Origin: Tillandsia leiboldiana
Taxonomy: Eukaryota > Streptophyta > Magnoliopsida > Poales > Bromeliaceae
Assembly: GCA_029204045.2 (NCBI GenBank)
Contig: CM055076.1
Location: 10,206,069-10,270,068 of the forward strand
DNA: 64,000 nucleotides
Direction of reading: 5' to 3'
Shown here piece by piece: positions 20,434 through 32,166 of this stretch (position 1 is the stretch's first letter; every line of letters begins with the position of its first letter). The position numbers and the translations under genes were made by a program. The notes under the pieces were generated by a model that worked only from the letters and a program-made list of their open reading frames with translations, was not told the origin of the DNA and did no database searches.

Positions 20434-20602
20434 TTTATAAAACCCTAGCCGCGATCCGGATCAGACCATGCTTGCGATCCGGATCGGCTACCCGCAGTGA
20501 GAAACTGCGTTCGAGATCCGGATCGGCAGGTCCAATCCGGATCGTCAGCCCGCAGAAGAATACCTGCGTTCGGGATCCGGATCATCTTGCCCGATCCGGA
20601 TC
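20434..20602 (-). promoter_or_regulatory. C2 internal promoter-like cassette
   Basis: Six CCGGATC units from 20453 to 20602, then TTTTATAAAG (20434-20442) on the minus strand and a leader with CT-rich runs to 20318. Same architecture as in C1. Confidence 0.55.
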
Positions 20603-21538
20603 GGCTCCAACCTTTTCTTTGGAAAATTTCAGAGAAATTCAAGAAAAACCAGAAAAAGATTGTAAGCACAAATGTGTATCAACTTTAAACAAAAATCATC
20701 GTTTCATACAACAAGAGTTAGATTATGCCAAATCTATCAATAATATCCAAAAATGAAACGAGAATTTACAAGAATTAAATCCCTTAAAGTTGAACACCTT
20801 CAATTACATCTAACTTGATCTTATGAGTAATGCCTTTATCAAATCATCAATTCAGTAAAGAAAATGAAATACAAAGATCAATAGATGTTTGAAATCCCAA
20901 ATATAGTAGATAATGTATCTAGACAATCTGTTGAAGAGAGTGGCTCTTTGAGCATCTTTCTTTAAAAACCCACCTTATACCAACCTTGAAATTTGACGGA
21001 GTCAAGTATTTCAACATGCATTTTACTTAATCAAAATTTGAACAACCATGCTTGGTATACATGTGGTAGCTGCACACAATACTCGGAAGACCGAGGTGGT
21101 AGCTCTTTCCTCCATGTGGTGGTAGTTTTCACACTCCTCATTGGGATGTAACTCTTTCCACATCTTTTGAGCATTTTACTTTTCTTTGACTCCCCCTCAA
21201 TTGGCTATCAATTATTTAAGATATAAAGTATTCAACCAAAAATTGATCTCGATTTCATACTCGACTAAGCAGTCAAATAAGATAATGACTATACCAAGAG
21301 ATCATTGAGAGAGAAATTGACTTTGATCACTCAGAAGATGATTTAATTAACATAAATGATCATTGCAACAGTGAAATATTATGATGGCAAAAGCATAATA
21401 AATTTCTAAATGTGCGAAAAGATGCAATTAAAGTCAATTATGATCTATGCTCAATTAATGTCCTATGTACAAACATAGATAATGAACAAAACAAAACAAA
21501 AACAAAACCTATCCTAAGCAAAGGTTTCAAAAAGAAGT
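20603..21538 (-). other. C2 noncoding spacer between pol and internal promoter
   Basis: A/T-rich, no ORF. Includes the conserved CTACCAC block at about 21059-21160. Confidence 0.6.
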
Positions 21539-24500
21539 TTATTTCAAGGAAAGCATTCCAATTGCTTTTCGCAAATGAATAAAACGTTTTTGATCCAAAG
21601 GTTTTGTTAGAATGTCAGCTAATTGATCCTCAGTTGAAATATATGAAAGTTGAAGAGTATTTGATTCAACTAGCTTTCTAAGAAAATGATATCTAAGTTC
21701 AATATGTTTTGTTCTAGAGTGCAACACAGGGTTTTTAGAAATGTTAATTGCACTTGTGTTGTCACAAAGAATTGTTACCGAAGATGCTGAAATCCGGAAG
21801 TCGCTCAACACACTTTTCATCCAAATTAGTTGGGTTGAACAACTACCCGCTGAAATGTATTCCGCTTCGGCAGTCGAGAGTGCTATGCAATTCTGCTTTT
21901 TACTGTGCCATGCAACAAGGCAATGGCCAAGATAGAAGCATGCACCACTCGTGCTTTTCCGATCATCCACTGATCCTGCCCAATCGGCATCTGAGTATCC
22001 AACAATATCCAAACTTGTTCCCATAGGATACCAAATTCCGAAATTAATTGATCCTTTGATATACCGGATGATCCTTTTCACCGCTTTCAGGTGAACCTCC
22101 TTTGGTGCTGATTGATATCTCGCGCAGATCCCAACACCAAAAGATATATCCGGGCGACTAGCCGTGAGGTAAAGTAGACTTCCAATCATACTTCGATACA
22201 GTTTCTCGTCTACATTCTCACTTTGTGATTCACTTCCAAGTCCCTTGTGGCTAGTTCCCATTGGAGTCGGAAAATCCTTCGAATTTTCAAGATCAAACTT
22301 TTTAACCAACTCCATTGCATACTTGGATTGACTCAAGTGAATACCTTCATCATTTTGTTTAATTTGCAATCCAAGGAAATAAGTCAATTTGCCCATCATG
22401 GACATCTCAAATTCGCTTTCCATGGTCTCCGCGAATTTAGAAGCATCATTATCTCTTGTTGCGCCAAATACAATGTCATCGACATAGATTTGTGCTACAA
22501 TGAAATTGTTTTGATAATGCTTCACAAAGAGAGTCCTGTCAGCTCCCCCTCGAGTATAGCCCTTCTCCAAAAGGTGCTTTGTCAACCTTTCGTACCATGC
22601 TCGCGGTGCTTGTTTCAGATCGTAAAGAGCCTTTTTCAAACGAAAAACATGGTTAGGTTGTTTATGGTCTACAAAACCTTTCGGTTGAGCCACATAAACT
22701 TCCTCATTTAAAAACCCATTTAGAAATGCGCTCTTAACGTCCATTTGAAATAATTTGAGTTTAAAATGACAAGCAATAGCAAATAGTATACGAATGGACT
22801 CGAGTCTAGCTACAGGGGCGAATGTTTCATCAAAGTCTATACCTTCTACTTGAGAGTAGCCTTGAGCAACTAATCGTGCCTTGTTCCTGATGATAGTACC
22901 ATCCTCATTTTTCTTGTTCTTGAAGATCCATTTGGTACCTATCACATTATGTTGCTTTGGAGGCTTCGTTAATTCCCAGACTTTGTTTCGCTCAAATTGA
23001 TAGAGCTCTTCCTGCATTGCTTTAATCCAGTAGTCATCCTGAAGAGCTTCATCTATGTTCTTTGGTTCGATTAAAGATACGTAGCAAGCGAATCCACAAA
23101 CCAACTGCCTCCGAGTTCTAACTCCTTCTTGTGGATCTCCAATAATATTCGATTCCGGATGATCCTTGGAGATTCGTAGCGTTTGTTGAAACGGAGTACT
23201 CGGAGATATATGAGATGATTCCTGCACATTAGATAAACTTGAAGAACCATTAGATGCATCATTAATATTGGAAGTATTATTATGAGAAGATGCAACGGCA
23301 GGAGAATCATCATCTAGAGAGATATCGAGGGTAGATTTTTCAGATGCAAAGTGAAAAGCTTCATCTACTTTAACATTTATAGATTCTACGATCGTCTTAG
23401 ATTCCAAGTTAAATACTCGATATGCTCTACTAATAGTAGAATACCCCAGGAAAATCCCTTCGTCACTTCGTGAGTCAAACTTTCCAAGATTTTCACGGTC
23501 ACGTAAAATGTAACACCGACTCCCGAAGATGCGAAAATATTTGATGTTGGGTTTTCTACCACACCATAGTTCATATGGTGTATTTAACGTTCCCGGGCGC
23601 AAAAACACTCGATTAATGACATAGACAGCGGTGTTCACAGCTTCAGCCCAAAAATGTAGCGGTAAATTCCGGCTGTGAAGCATCACATGCGCCATCTCTT
23701 GAACAATCCTGTTTTTGCGCTCAACAACACCATTCTGTTGAGGTGTATAGGGTGCAGAGAATTCATGCTTAATACCGTTTGAAGTACAAAAGTCAATGAA
23801 TTTAGAATTAATGAATTCTCCACCTCTATCACTTCTAACACGAATGATCTTTTCATTCTTTTCAATCATAATACGAAGGCAAATCTCGTGAAAAGAATCA
23901 AAAGTATCAGCTTTCTCTTTTAAAAATGCTATCCAAGAATACCTAGAGAAATCATCAACCAATAAGAAAATATACCATTTACCTCCCAAAGATGGTTGAC
24001 GAGTTGGCCCCATTAAATCCATGTGTAAAAGTTCCAAAGGCCGTTTTGTACCAACGTGGTTCAAGTTCTTGTGTGCAGTTCTGGACTGTTTTCCCTTTTG
24101 GCAACCACCACACACAATGTTTTGTTTAAATAAAAGTTTTGGAACCCCCTTGACCACGTCCTTGTTTGAAATTTTAACAAGTTCCTTAAAATTTATGTGA
24201 CCTAGCCTTTCATGCCAAAGTGTTTCATTATTCAAAGAAACTAGGTTACATTTTTCTGAAATTTTATTAGGAACAACATAGCAATTGTTTTCAGATCTAA
24301 CCCCTTTTAAAAAGAAGACATGGTCCTTATCAGTTACAACGCATTCAACAGATGAAAAGTTAACTGAAAAACCATTGTCGCAAAGTTGACTTATGCTTAT
24401 GAGGTTAGTCTTAAGGCCATCAACAAATAAGACGTTTTTCAAAATCGGGCCATCTGGAATAGCTACCGTCCCTTTTCCAACAATTTTGGAAGATCGACCG

Positions 24501-26656
24501 TCTCCGAAAACAACAAGTCCACCGGAGATTTTCTCAAGATTTTGAAAACTATTTTTGTCACCGGTCATGTGACGGGAACAACCGCTATCCAGATACCAAG
24601 ACGAACTATCATATGCATGCAAGGAAACATTGGTAACAAGACAAGGAAAAATTTCACCTTTGCGCACCCAAACCTTTTTGGAATGCGTCGGTAATGGTCG
24701 TGAAGTTATATGCCTAGGTGAAAGCATCTTGTTAAAACGATTGCTGCTCCTTGATGTGGTCGTCTTGCGCGGTAAACTACCAGGGTTCTTTTCTTTCAAT
24801 TGATTTGGAATTGATTTCCGAGGAATCACCTTTGTGGTAGTCATTGCAAGAGATGTTTGAGGTGAGCATTTGACTCCCGTCTTGCAATATCTTCTTATGT
24901 GCCCTGAAACACCACAACGAAAACATACCTTAGATCTTGACGATCCCAAAGAGGATGAAGTAGGTTTGTTGTCGTTGTTTGTCTTGAATTCCGGTGTCGG
25001 AGGAGGAGATACCAACTGAGGCACAAAAACTGTCCCACTCGAACTTGGACTGTTTCCAGTTTGAGTGTATCCGAGGCCGAACCGATTTGATTGACCAAGA
25101 CCAAGAAGTCTATCCAACTTACTCCTTCCTGAAGAGAATCGCTGTAAGTCATCCTTGAGTTGGAAAATGGTCTTTGTCATTTCCAGGTTATTCTGTCGAG
25201 CCTCGTTGTAGAGCTTTGAGAAGTGATTCGCTTTATCCACCAGATTTGTTTGTTCCTTCTCAAGTTGCTCATTGGACTCTTGAAGGGAAACATTTGCTTT
25301 TATCAGGTTTTCCCTTTCCACTTCAAGAGCGTTTGAGAGAGAAATTGCCCTTTTTGCTTCTTCTTCGAGATCATGCAATCTCCCTCTCAAACTCTTGTTT
25401 TGCTTAGCCACTTTCTTTGAATCCCTCAAAAGTCTGTGGTAGGCTAGAGCAAAATCTTCACCTTCCGAATCATCCGATTCGTTGTCCGTTCCAATCTTTT
25501 CAACAGTGGAGTTGGACAACGACTCGGATGTACTTGCCATAAAGCACATGAAGGGTGAAGATATGGACGCGTGGAATGCCGTGGAGCTCTTTTCTTCATC
25601 ACTTGAAGATGACTCATTTGACGTTGAGTTGTCATCCCAAGTGACGACTTGCATCGCCTTCTTCTTTGCCGGATACTTGTTGGGACACTCCGTTGCAATG
25701 TGGCCGTAGCCTCGACATTTGAAGCATTGTAGTTGTCCCTCTGAACTTTTCTTATCCTTTGAGAAGTTCTCTTGCTTTCTTGACTTGTAACTTGAAGTAC
25801 CCTTACCTTTGTTCGACTTTCCGAAGGATGGAGATTTACTTGAATTACCCCTTCGAAAGTTGCGGCGAAACTGCCTTGTCAAGAGAGCGAGCTGCTTCTC
25901 AAATTCCTCCATAGAAAGGTTCTCGTCATCGTCTGAGGAGGATGTATCCGCGTCTTCTTCCTTAGTTGTTTTCAACGCATAACCTGAAGACTTAGAAGTG
26001 GATGCCTTTCCAGAAGAATTGTTAGTAGTAAACGTCATTTCATATGTTTGTAATGAACCAACTAATTCTTCTACACGTATTTCGTCCGGGTGTTTAATAG
26101 TTTCAATGGCTGTAACCTTTGGGCGAAATCGTTCAGGAAGAGTTCTTAAGATCTTTCTTACAATCTTAAATTCTGGAATCTTCTCTCCCAGGTTAGCACA
26201 TGAGTTTACGATGTCTTGCAATAGTGTATAGTAGTCCGTGAAAGATTCATTTTCTGCCATCAAGATAGAGTCAAACTTGCTCGTAAGTATTTGCAGTTTC
26301 TGAATCTTCACGAGGTTAGTTCCCTCATGTGTAACCTGAAGAACATCCCAGATTTCTTTCGCAGTCTCACATGCTGAGACGCGAGAGAACTCAGTTTGAG
26401 ATAAGGCATTAAAAATGGCATTAATTCCCTTGCCATTGTAAGAAGATGAATCTAACTCTTCCTTGGTCCATTTCGACCTAGGTTTTAAGGTGCGAACATC
26501 ACCAATAAATTCAGTTGGATTAGACCATCCTAATTCAATTGATTGCCACATCCGTTCGTCGATGGAAATTAAAAAGGCTTTCATCCGCACTTTCCAGTAC
26601 GCATAATTTGTTCCATCGAAGAACGGGGGTCGGTTGATGTTTCCACCTTCAACCAT
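21539..26656 (-). CDS. gag-pol: C2 intact Gag-Pol polyprotein (1705 aa)
   Basis: A single open frame with Ty1/copia order. Gag: UBN2-like region (first 200 residues), CCHC at 311-324, coiled coil about 400-520, second CCHC at 578-591. Protease: DSGCSRHMTG with Asp690. Integrase: HHCC from about 814 to 851, catalytic Asp880 (DLMG), Asp943 (SDRGGEF) and Glu979 (VVERKN), giving DD35E spacing. RT: from about 1224, with YVDD at 1391-1394. RNase H: STAEAEY near 1595. One oddity: the usual LYGLKQAPRAWY motif reads LYDLKQAPRAWY (Asp1346), from a single base change against C1 and C3. No separate gag stop exists, so the Gag:Pol ratio must be set another way. Likely functional apart from that residue. 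Confidence 0.92.
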   Translation of the reverse strand: MVEGGNINRPPFFDGTNYAYWKVRMKAFLISIDERMWQSIELGWSNPTEFIGDVRTLKPRSKWTKEELDSSSYNGKGINAIFNALSQTEFSRVSACETAKEIWDVLQVTHEGTNLVKIQKLQILTSKFDSILMAENESFTDYYTLLQDIVNSCANLGEKIPEFKIVRKILRTLPERFRPKVTAIETIKHPDEIRVEELVGSLQTYEMTFTTNNSSGKASTSKSSGYALKTTKEEDADTSSSDDDENLSMEEFEKQLALLTRQFRRNFRRGNSSKSPSFGKSNKGKGTSSYKSRKQENFSKDKKSSEGQLQCFKCRGYGHIATECPNKYPAKKKAMQVVTWDDNSTSNESSSSDEEKSSTAFHASISSPFMCFMASTSESLSNSTVEKIGTDNESDDSEGEDFALAYHRLLRDSKKVAKQNKSLRGRLHDLEEEAKRAISLSNALEVERENLIKANVSLQESNEQLEKEQTNLVDKANHFSKLYNEARQNNLEMTKTIFQLKDDLQRFSSGRSKLDRLLGLGQSNRFGLGYTQTGNSPSSSGTVFVPQLVSPPPTPEFKTNNDNKPTSSSLGSSRSKVCFRCGVSGHIRRYCKTGVKCSPQTSLAMTTTKVIPRKSIPNQLKEKNPGSLPRKTTTSRSSNRFNKMLSPRHITSRPLPTHSKKVWVRKGEIFPCLVTNVSLHAYDSSSWYLDSGCSRHMTGDKNSFQNLEKISGGLVVFGDGRSSKIVGKGTVAIPDGPILKNVLFVDGLKTNLISISQLCDNGFSVNFSSVECVVTDKDHVFFLKGVRSENNCYVVPNKISEKCNLVSLNNETLWHERLGHINFKELVKISNKDVVKGVPKLLFKQNIVCGGCQKGKQSRTAHKNLNHVGTKRPLELLHMDLMGPTRQPSLGGKWYIFLLVDDFSRYSWIAFLKEKADTFDSFHEICLRIMIEKNEKIIRVRSDRGGEFINSKFIDFCTSNGIKHEFSAPYTPQQNGVVERKNRIVQEMAHVMLHSRNLPLHFWAEAVNTAVYVINRVFLRPGTLNTPYELWCGRKPNIKYFRIFGSRCYILRDRENLGKFDSRSDEGIFLGYSTISRAYRVFNLESKTIVESINVKVDEAFHFASEKSTLDISLDDDSPAVASSHNNTSNINDASNGSSSLSNVQESSHISPSTPFQQTLRISKDHPESNIIGDPQEGVRTRRQLVCGFACYVSLIEPKNIDEALQDDYWIKAMQEELYQFERNKVWELTKPPKQHNVIGTKWIFKNKKNEDGTIIRNKARLVAQGYSQVEGIDFDETFAPVARLESIRILFAIACHFKLKLFQMDVKSAFLNGFLNEEVYVAQPKGFVDHKQPNHVFRLKKALYDLKQAPRAWYERLTKHLLEKGYTRGGADRTLFVKHYQNNFIVAQIYVDDIVFGATRDNDASKFAETMESEFEMSMMGKLTYFLGLQIKQNDEGIHLSQSKYAMELVKKFDLENSKDFPTPMGTSHKGLGSESQSENVDEKLYRSMIGSLLYLTASRPDISFGVGICARYQSAPKEVHLKAVKRIIRYIKGSINFGIWYPMGTSLDIVGYSDADWAGSVDDRKSTSGACFYLGHCLVAWHSKKQNCIALSTAEAEYISAGSCSTQLIWMKSVLSDFRISASSVTILCDNTSAINISKNPVLHSRTKHIELRYHFLRKLVESNTLQLSYISTEDQLADILTKPLDQKRFIHLRKAIGMLSLK

Positions 26657-26676
26657 TGTTTACAACCCTATTCCCT

Positions 26677-26687
26677 CTCTGATACCA
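26677..26687 (-). other. C2 primer binding site
   Basis: TGGTATCAGAG on the minus strand, two bases after the LTR. Confidence 0.85.
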
Positions 26688-26689
26688 CT

Positions 26690-28040
26690 TGTTGGGTTAT
26701 ATGTAATAAGGATCTAAATAGGGGAAAAAACACCTAGAGGGGGGTGAATAGGTGTAAACGTATAAACACTCAAAAATCGTTGCGATAAAAACCCAATGCA
26801 GAAATAAAAAATAACTCGCAAGATTTTTACGTGGAAAACTCCATCACCGGAGTAAAAAACCACGGGACCGATAACACGGCAGAAATCCACTAGAATTAAA
26901 ACACGTACAAGGTGATTTACCGTACACACTTACGACTCAACCTTTTCCATATGCTCCTAGAGGATCTTCTCCGCTCGCTCCGCGACGCTTCTCGAATCCA
27001 CGATCTGCGCCCAACGCCGAATCCACGGCGTCCAACGTCGAATCCACGACGTCCGACCGAGTCCACGGTCTTCACCCAATAGCACCCTTCGAATCCACGA
27101 ACGTGCCTCGCTCCGAATCCACGAGAGCGGCTGAACCTTGAATCCACAAGGACACGCGAATCCACGCGCCGATTTTTGGGGTAAATCGTTGTTTTTGGTG
27201 GTGATGATCCGCCGAATACTTAGATCAAAAATAGATCGGAAATACCATCTAAGTATTCATTAGTTTGATTCAACTCAAGATGTGAGTATGAAAACCTAGA
27301 ATCAAACTAATCAATATAGATGAAGAAACATAGAGTATTCTCTAATAATTTTCTTTCTTCTCTATATATGGATCTAGAGCCGTATAAGATAATATTTGAA
27401 TATGACGGCTATTTCTCTTCTTTTTGGATTAACCCTAGAAAAAGAGTCATAGGGTCTATTTATAGGTTAGAAACCCTAGGAAGGAGATAAGAATCAAAAA
27501 CCTACCATTTCTGGAAATTTTACGGACGGCGATCCGGATTGGATTAGCTGTGATCCGGATCGTCGTAACGAGTCAGGCAATTCCAGAAAAACGAAGGTTC
27601 GGGATCCGGATCGAAGTGCTTGATCCGGATCGTTCATACAGTTCACCAAACATCAACGTTCGGGATCCGGATTGCGAAGCCTGATCCGGATCGTTCAAGG
27701 AAAATGGTAAACTCAGTGTTCGGGATCCGGATCAAGAGAGGCTACGATCCGGATTGAACTGGTGTATGAACGAACCACCTTCGGGATCCGGATCGAACAA
27801 CCTGATCCGGATCCTGAGCATGTCCCAAGTCCAGTTTTTGATTTTTATGCAATGAAAGATTCTTCCAAGTGTTTCTACACTACAAGAAGTATTCGGATCA
27901 CACAAAATCTTTAGTTAAACATACCTGATCCTTTTGAATTCTTCTTTCTTGAGATTGAGTTAAATGATGCAACTTTCTTCACCTTCAATCTTCAAGACTT
28001 GAAACTTTCACGAAACTACGCCAACTCAAATTCCGTAACA
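26690..28040 (-). repeat. C2 5' LTR (1351 bp)
   Basis: TGTTACGG...AACCCAACA on the minus strand. TATA box CTATAAATAG at 27465-27456; palindrome array at 27531-27814; the CGTGGATTCG series at about 26990-27170. Confidence 0.92.
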
Positions 28041-28928
28041 CGCTCTCCGTGAGCTACGCTCCGGATGCGATGATGATACCGAGCCTGACGAGGCTGCGAT
28101 GTGGTTACTGAGATAGTCCTTGTGGGACACCCTACGTAAGACCAAGCCCTGTTTGGGCATGAGTGGCAGTAGATGAGCGCAGGCTTGACTGGTCCAAAGA
28201 GGGACAGTCATTGAGATTGGGTGATATGTGAGAGTGAGTTTCATAGCATGTTCATAGATGAGTTTTACCTTGAGCATGATACTTGGGACATATTAGCAGT
28301 AGCGAGTGGAGGCATACCATCATCTGTGTTTTTTCCCTTTTGAGCATAGTAGATAGAGGCATGATAGTTGTAGATACTTTTTCCAGCTTAGTTTTCATTA
28401 TCTCAGTCTTTTTCTGTTATCTTGCCTCTAGTAGACTTAGTGGGCAGACCGTGGGTCTTGGAGACGGTACCCACTGAGAACTACTGTAGGATGTAGTTCT
28501 CACACCCTCTGTCGGTGACAGGTTGCTGAGGCTTTTCCTTCCGTTCCTGCCCGAGCTGGTGCGACGGACCGAGGACAGGGAGTCACGAGATAGTTCCCTA
28601 CCAGCATAGTTCCTTAGAGTGAGGTAGATCTACCATCCCGGACTGTGGGATTCACTGGTGATTATTATATTTCTAGTTTTTAGTTATCTCCCTTTTTGGT
28701 TTCATAGATGTTGTATAGGTGGATTGTTATTTGTATCTGACCTTGTATTTATTTTCACCTTATTAGTAGTTCGATTTTTATATTACAGCTTTTATTTTCC
28801 GCTCTGATATCTGTGTAGCTGTAGTTCTATCTTTTGCAGGTTAGACGCTTCGTCGGTGCGGGGCTTCCCGTGTCGACGGCGGATCTGTTGGCGAGCCCGG
28901 GTCGCAGTTTCAACCCCGGGGCGTGACA
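28041..28928 (+). repeat. G2 5' LTR, 3' part only
   Basis: Homologous to 44778-45664, ending GGGGCGTGACA. The upstream part is cut off by C2. Confidence 0.88.
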
Positions 28929-28936
28929 AATTAGAG

Positions 28937-28948
28937 TGGTATCAGAGC
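28937..28948 (+). other. G2 primer binding site
   Basis: TGGTATCAGAGC, eight bases after the LTR end, initiator tRNA-Met type. A leader of about 270 bp without an ORF follows. Confidence 0.85.
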
Positions 28949-29220
28949 CTAGGATGTAGGTCGTTGTGGACTTAGAAACCGTAGGCTTGTGGTTGGACAT
29001 TAGGATGACTACGTGAGAGTCGTGACTTTTAGCGAGAGTCCTGATCGAGTTTTATACCTCTCCCATGAGACGGGATGAGTGATTGGCATGCTTATTCTCC
29101 TAAGCGATTATGTTGGCTGCAGACAACATAATGCGATGGAATGGATGACATGTCTTAGACTTTCGCTGGATTGGGTCGAATGGTTGTTGTGTCCTGATGT
29201 TTGTTATTGTGCAGTGGACT

Positions 29221-30480
29221 ATGATGCCCCTGAGACGTCGTGTAGTGAAGATGGCACATCCCGCATCTGATGAGTAACCCGAGCAGTAGGAGGCAGAGCT
29301 ATCAGAGCAGAGCGAGACCCAGGAGTTATGGACCGAGATGGCACAGATGTCGGAGGCGTTACGGTGCCGGGAGGAGGCGACCAAGCGCCAGGAGGAGAAC
29401 ATGGAGCGCATGATGCGTTTGCTTGAGCAGAGAGCACCCCCTGTGGTATCGCCAGTAGTACCTCCAGCTGCGACATCGTCGACTTCGGCGCAGATCGCAC
29501 CGTTGACAGTGTAGGAGCAGCGAGAGCTCGCTGATCGGTTGTTGTACATCAGTCAGTTCCATCCCCCGCAGTTTTCAAGGCAGAGTTCAGAGCCTTGGGA
29601 GGCAGAGAACTGGATTGCAGCAATGGAAAAGCTGTTTGAGAGCTTGTTTATTCAAGAGAAGTGGTCACACACTTCCTGGAGAAGGACGCCGAGATTTGGT
29701 GGCGTTGAGTTCGCCACGTGGGACCACCAGGAGTACAGTTGTTGACTTGGGCGGAGTTTCGTGCTTTGTTCCTCGGGGCCTATTTTCCCGACAGTCCAAA
29801 ACAAAAACTGGAAGGGGATTTGCGACGTCTTCAGCAAGGGAGTCGACCTCTTCATGAGTATGTTCGCGAGTTTCTGCGATTGTTGAGCAGTGTACCCCAT
29901 GTCGCCCGGGATGAGGCCCAGAAGGTTGAGCTAGTTGAGAGAGGACTGCATCAGGATATCTATCACTTGGTGCATTCTCGGCGAGCGCCGACGTTAGATG
30001 CAGCGATTGAGCATGCTCGGTGGGTTGACCGAGGATCAGTGATCATGTCAGAGAGAGACAGAGCGCCAGGGACCAGCTCCGGGGAGAGGCATCCAGTGCC
30101 GCCTGAGTTTAGACAGTCGAGTAGATCGAGACCCCCGGGGGCCGCCACGATTCCAGTCTGAGGGTCGTGGGTCTCAGAGGAGACAGAGATCAGGAGGTCC
30201 TCCATAGCCGAGGCACCAGCAGCAGTATCAGGATGAGTGTGTCATCTGCGGTGGGCCGCATGCAGTGCAGCAGTGTGACCATAGGCAGGGGCGATGCTTT
30301 TCGTGTGGACAGTCGGGACATTTTCAGGCAGCATGCCCTCGAGCAGTGCTTACGGGAATACCGCTTGCAACGACACCCCCGCTACCTCTTCAGGATGAAG
30401 GAGCTCCTCCGGTTTACCGCCAGGTAGATAGGGCCACGACGTCGGGGCAGACAGAGCGACGACCACCCACATCGAGAGGA
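29221..30480 (+). pseudogene. gag: G2 gag pseudogene
   Basis: Starts MMPLRRR. The frame has stops soon after the start and near 29512, and shifts near 29670 and between 30161 and 30265. Recognisable parts: Gag N-terminus (WIAAMEKLFESLF), the mid Gag domain (HVARDEAQKVELVERGL, frame beginning 29718) and tandem knuckles CVICGGPHAVQQC and CFSCGQSGHFQAAC (about 30238-30345). Related to G1 gag but much more decayed. Confidence 0.75.
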
Positions 30481-30934
30481 TGAATTGGGCCGTCCGGTTG
30501 GAGGGCGGCAGGATAGCGGATCGCATTGTATCAGGTATGACTTTCTTTCCTAGTTGTCGAAGCTTGAGCTTTGCACCCCTGCATGGCCTGAGGAGGTTTG
30601 AGATGGTAGATTGTAGTTTTTGTTTGCGGCCACAGCAGGGATAGCTTCAACACCTCTCTCTTCGTTTTCTCGTCTTTACACCGAAACTGGCGAACGGGAT
30701 GAAAACTTCGAAAGGGCTGCTCCAGAAATGGAGACGATGCTGGAACCTGTTCTTGTTTGATTGGGCTGAAGGCATCGGTCTTTTGGAATTTTCGGACTCT
30801 TCGCTATATTCGGCGGCTTTCCAAATAGAGAGTTGGTGTTGATGATGTTCCTGATGTTGGACTTCTCTTTCATTGGTTGGGAAAGGGGTGCGTTTTAGTT
30901 TCGAGGCCGAAACTTTTTTTTTAGTGGGGGAGAG
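30481..30934 (+). other. G2 interior without pol, ending in polypurine tract
   Basis: 454 bp with no pol trace that I can recognise. It holds one copy of a motif, CCTGTTCTTGTTTGATTGGG (30746-30765), that recurs in the LTR, then TTTCGAGGCCGAAACTT and the polypurine tract AGTGGGGGAGAG (about 30923-30934). Confidence 0.7.
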
Positions 30935-31089
30935 TGTGGTGTCCCGGAATTCCCGTGCGACTCAACCGTGTGATTGGTGGTGAGAAAACACTTATTTTTG
31001 GTGTATTGAGTCCGTTGTGCGTCGAATGGATGTCAAAAACGGACTCAGCGCACGAAAACAGTCAAAATTGGCTATTTCCGGGCTTAAAC

Positions 31090-31490
31090 GGGCGAAACGT
31101 GCCCGGATCCCGAGGTGCAGCACGCGGATCCCGAGGCGATAGCACGCGGCTCGAGGCGAGGTGGCGAGCTGCGGAAGGCGCGTAGCTGGCGCGCGGGGGA
31201 AGCGCGCCTTCCTGCGCGGGACGCGGGGGGGGCCGCCACGTGGCATGCCCCTATTGGCGGCCGCGCAGACGCGGGAGGCGCCCGCGTGGGGGCGCGCGCC
31301 CGTGTGGCGCGCGGGGTGTCCCGTGCCTGTGTGGCGCGGTGTAACGCGCCCGTGTGGTGCGCGGGATGCGGCGCCCTCGTGGCGTGCTGGGACGCGCGCC
31401 GCGTGGCGCAAGGGAGGCGCGCCTGGGCTTGGTGCGCGCGTCCCGTGTGGTGGACCGCCACATGGCGGTTCCCCATTGGGGGGACCCGTG
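31090..31490 (+). repeat. GC-rich degenerate repeats in G2 LTR
   Basis: Many variants of CGCGCCCGTGTGGCGCGCGG, very CpG-rich, next to the presumed promoter region. No strict period. Confidence 0.6.
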
Positions 31491-31879
31491 TGAAGGGTCC
31501 ATTGAACCCCCCTCCTCTCTTTCTTCTTCTTTTCTTCCTTCTCCACCCCGCACCATTTTTCCTCTCCTTTCTCTTCTTCTTCTCCAACTGAGCACCGTGG
31601 GGAGGGAGTGGGAGGAGGTTTCTTGGGGTGCGGCGGCGCGTCGGCGACCTCGTGGAACGCGCAAGGCATTCCAAATAGTCGGTTGATCGCACATACGCGC
31701 GATGGACGGCGCGACGGTGTCGAGGTATGTCCCGCGTATTATTTGGCGGTATTTTTGGCACAGTTTCGGGGCGTCATTTTGGACATTGGATTTGACCCCA
31801 TGCTCTTATGCGTGTTAGGGACCGTGTTTTACTGTGACGTTTTATTGTGCAGACTATCGCGGGCGTTTTGGGCGCGCCT

Positions 31880-32166
31880 CGTTTTGCGTGCGAACTCCAG
31901 CACCGTGCTCTGTTTTGTGTGCGGACTCCGTTTTGGGTGCGAACTCCGGCACCGTGCTTCGTCTTGCGTGCTCCGTTCTGCGTGCGGACTCCGGCGGCGT
32001 GCTCCGTTTTGCGTGCAGACTCTGTTTTGCATGCGGACTCCGGCGGCGTGCACCGTTTTGCGTGCGGACTCCGGCGGCGTGCACCGTTTTGCGTGCGGAC
32101 TTCGGCACCGTGCTCCGTTTTGCGTGCGGACTCCGGCGGCGTGCTCCGTTTTGCGTGCGGACTCCG
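31880..32166 (+). repeat. 31 bp tandem repeat in G2 LTR
   Basis: Units with TTTTGCGTGCGGACTCCGG repeat at 31 bp in the clearest copies (32041-32102), with shorter variants to the left; around nine copies. Confidence 0.75.

Larger units (their letters stand above)
19723..28040 (-). mobile_element. C2: Sirevirus-like Ty1/copia element, intact gag-pol, 3' end missing
   Basis: Minus-strand order: LTR (28040-26690), primer binding site, single gag-pol ORF, spacer, internal promoter cassette, leader intron, and the first 61 codons of the env-like ORF, where G1 starts. The rest of the env-like ORF, the polypurine tract and the 3' LTR are absent from the window, apparently deleted with G1's left flank. 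It sits in G2's 5' LTR with right flank CGCTC. It is the only copy that could supply protease and integrase in trans. Confidence 0.9.
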
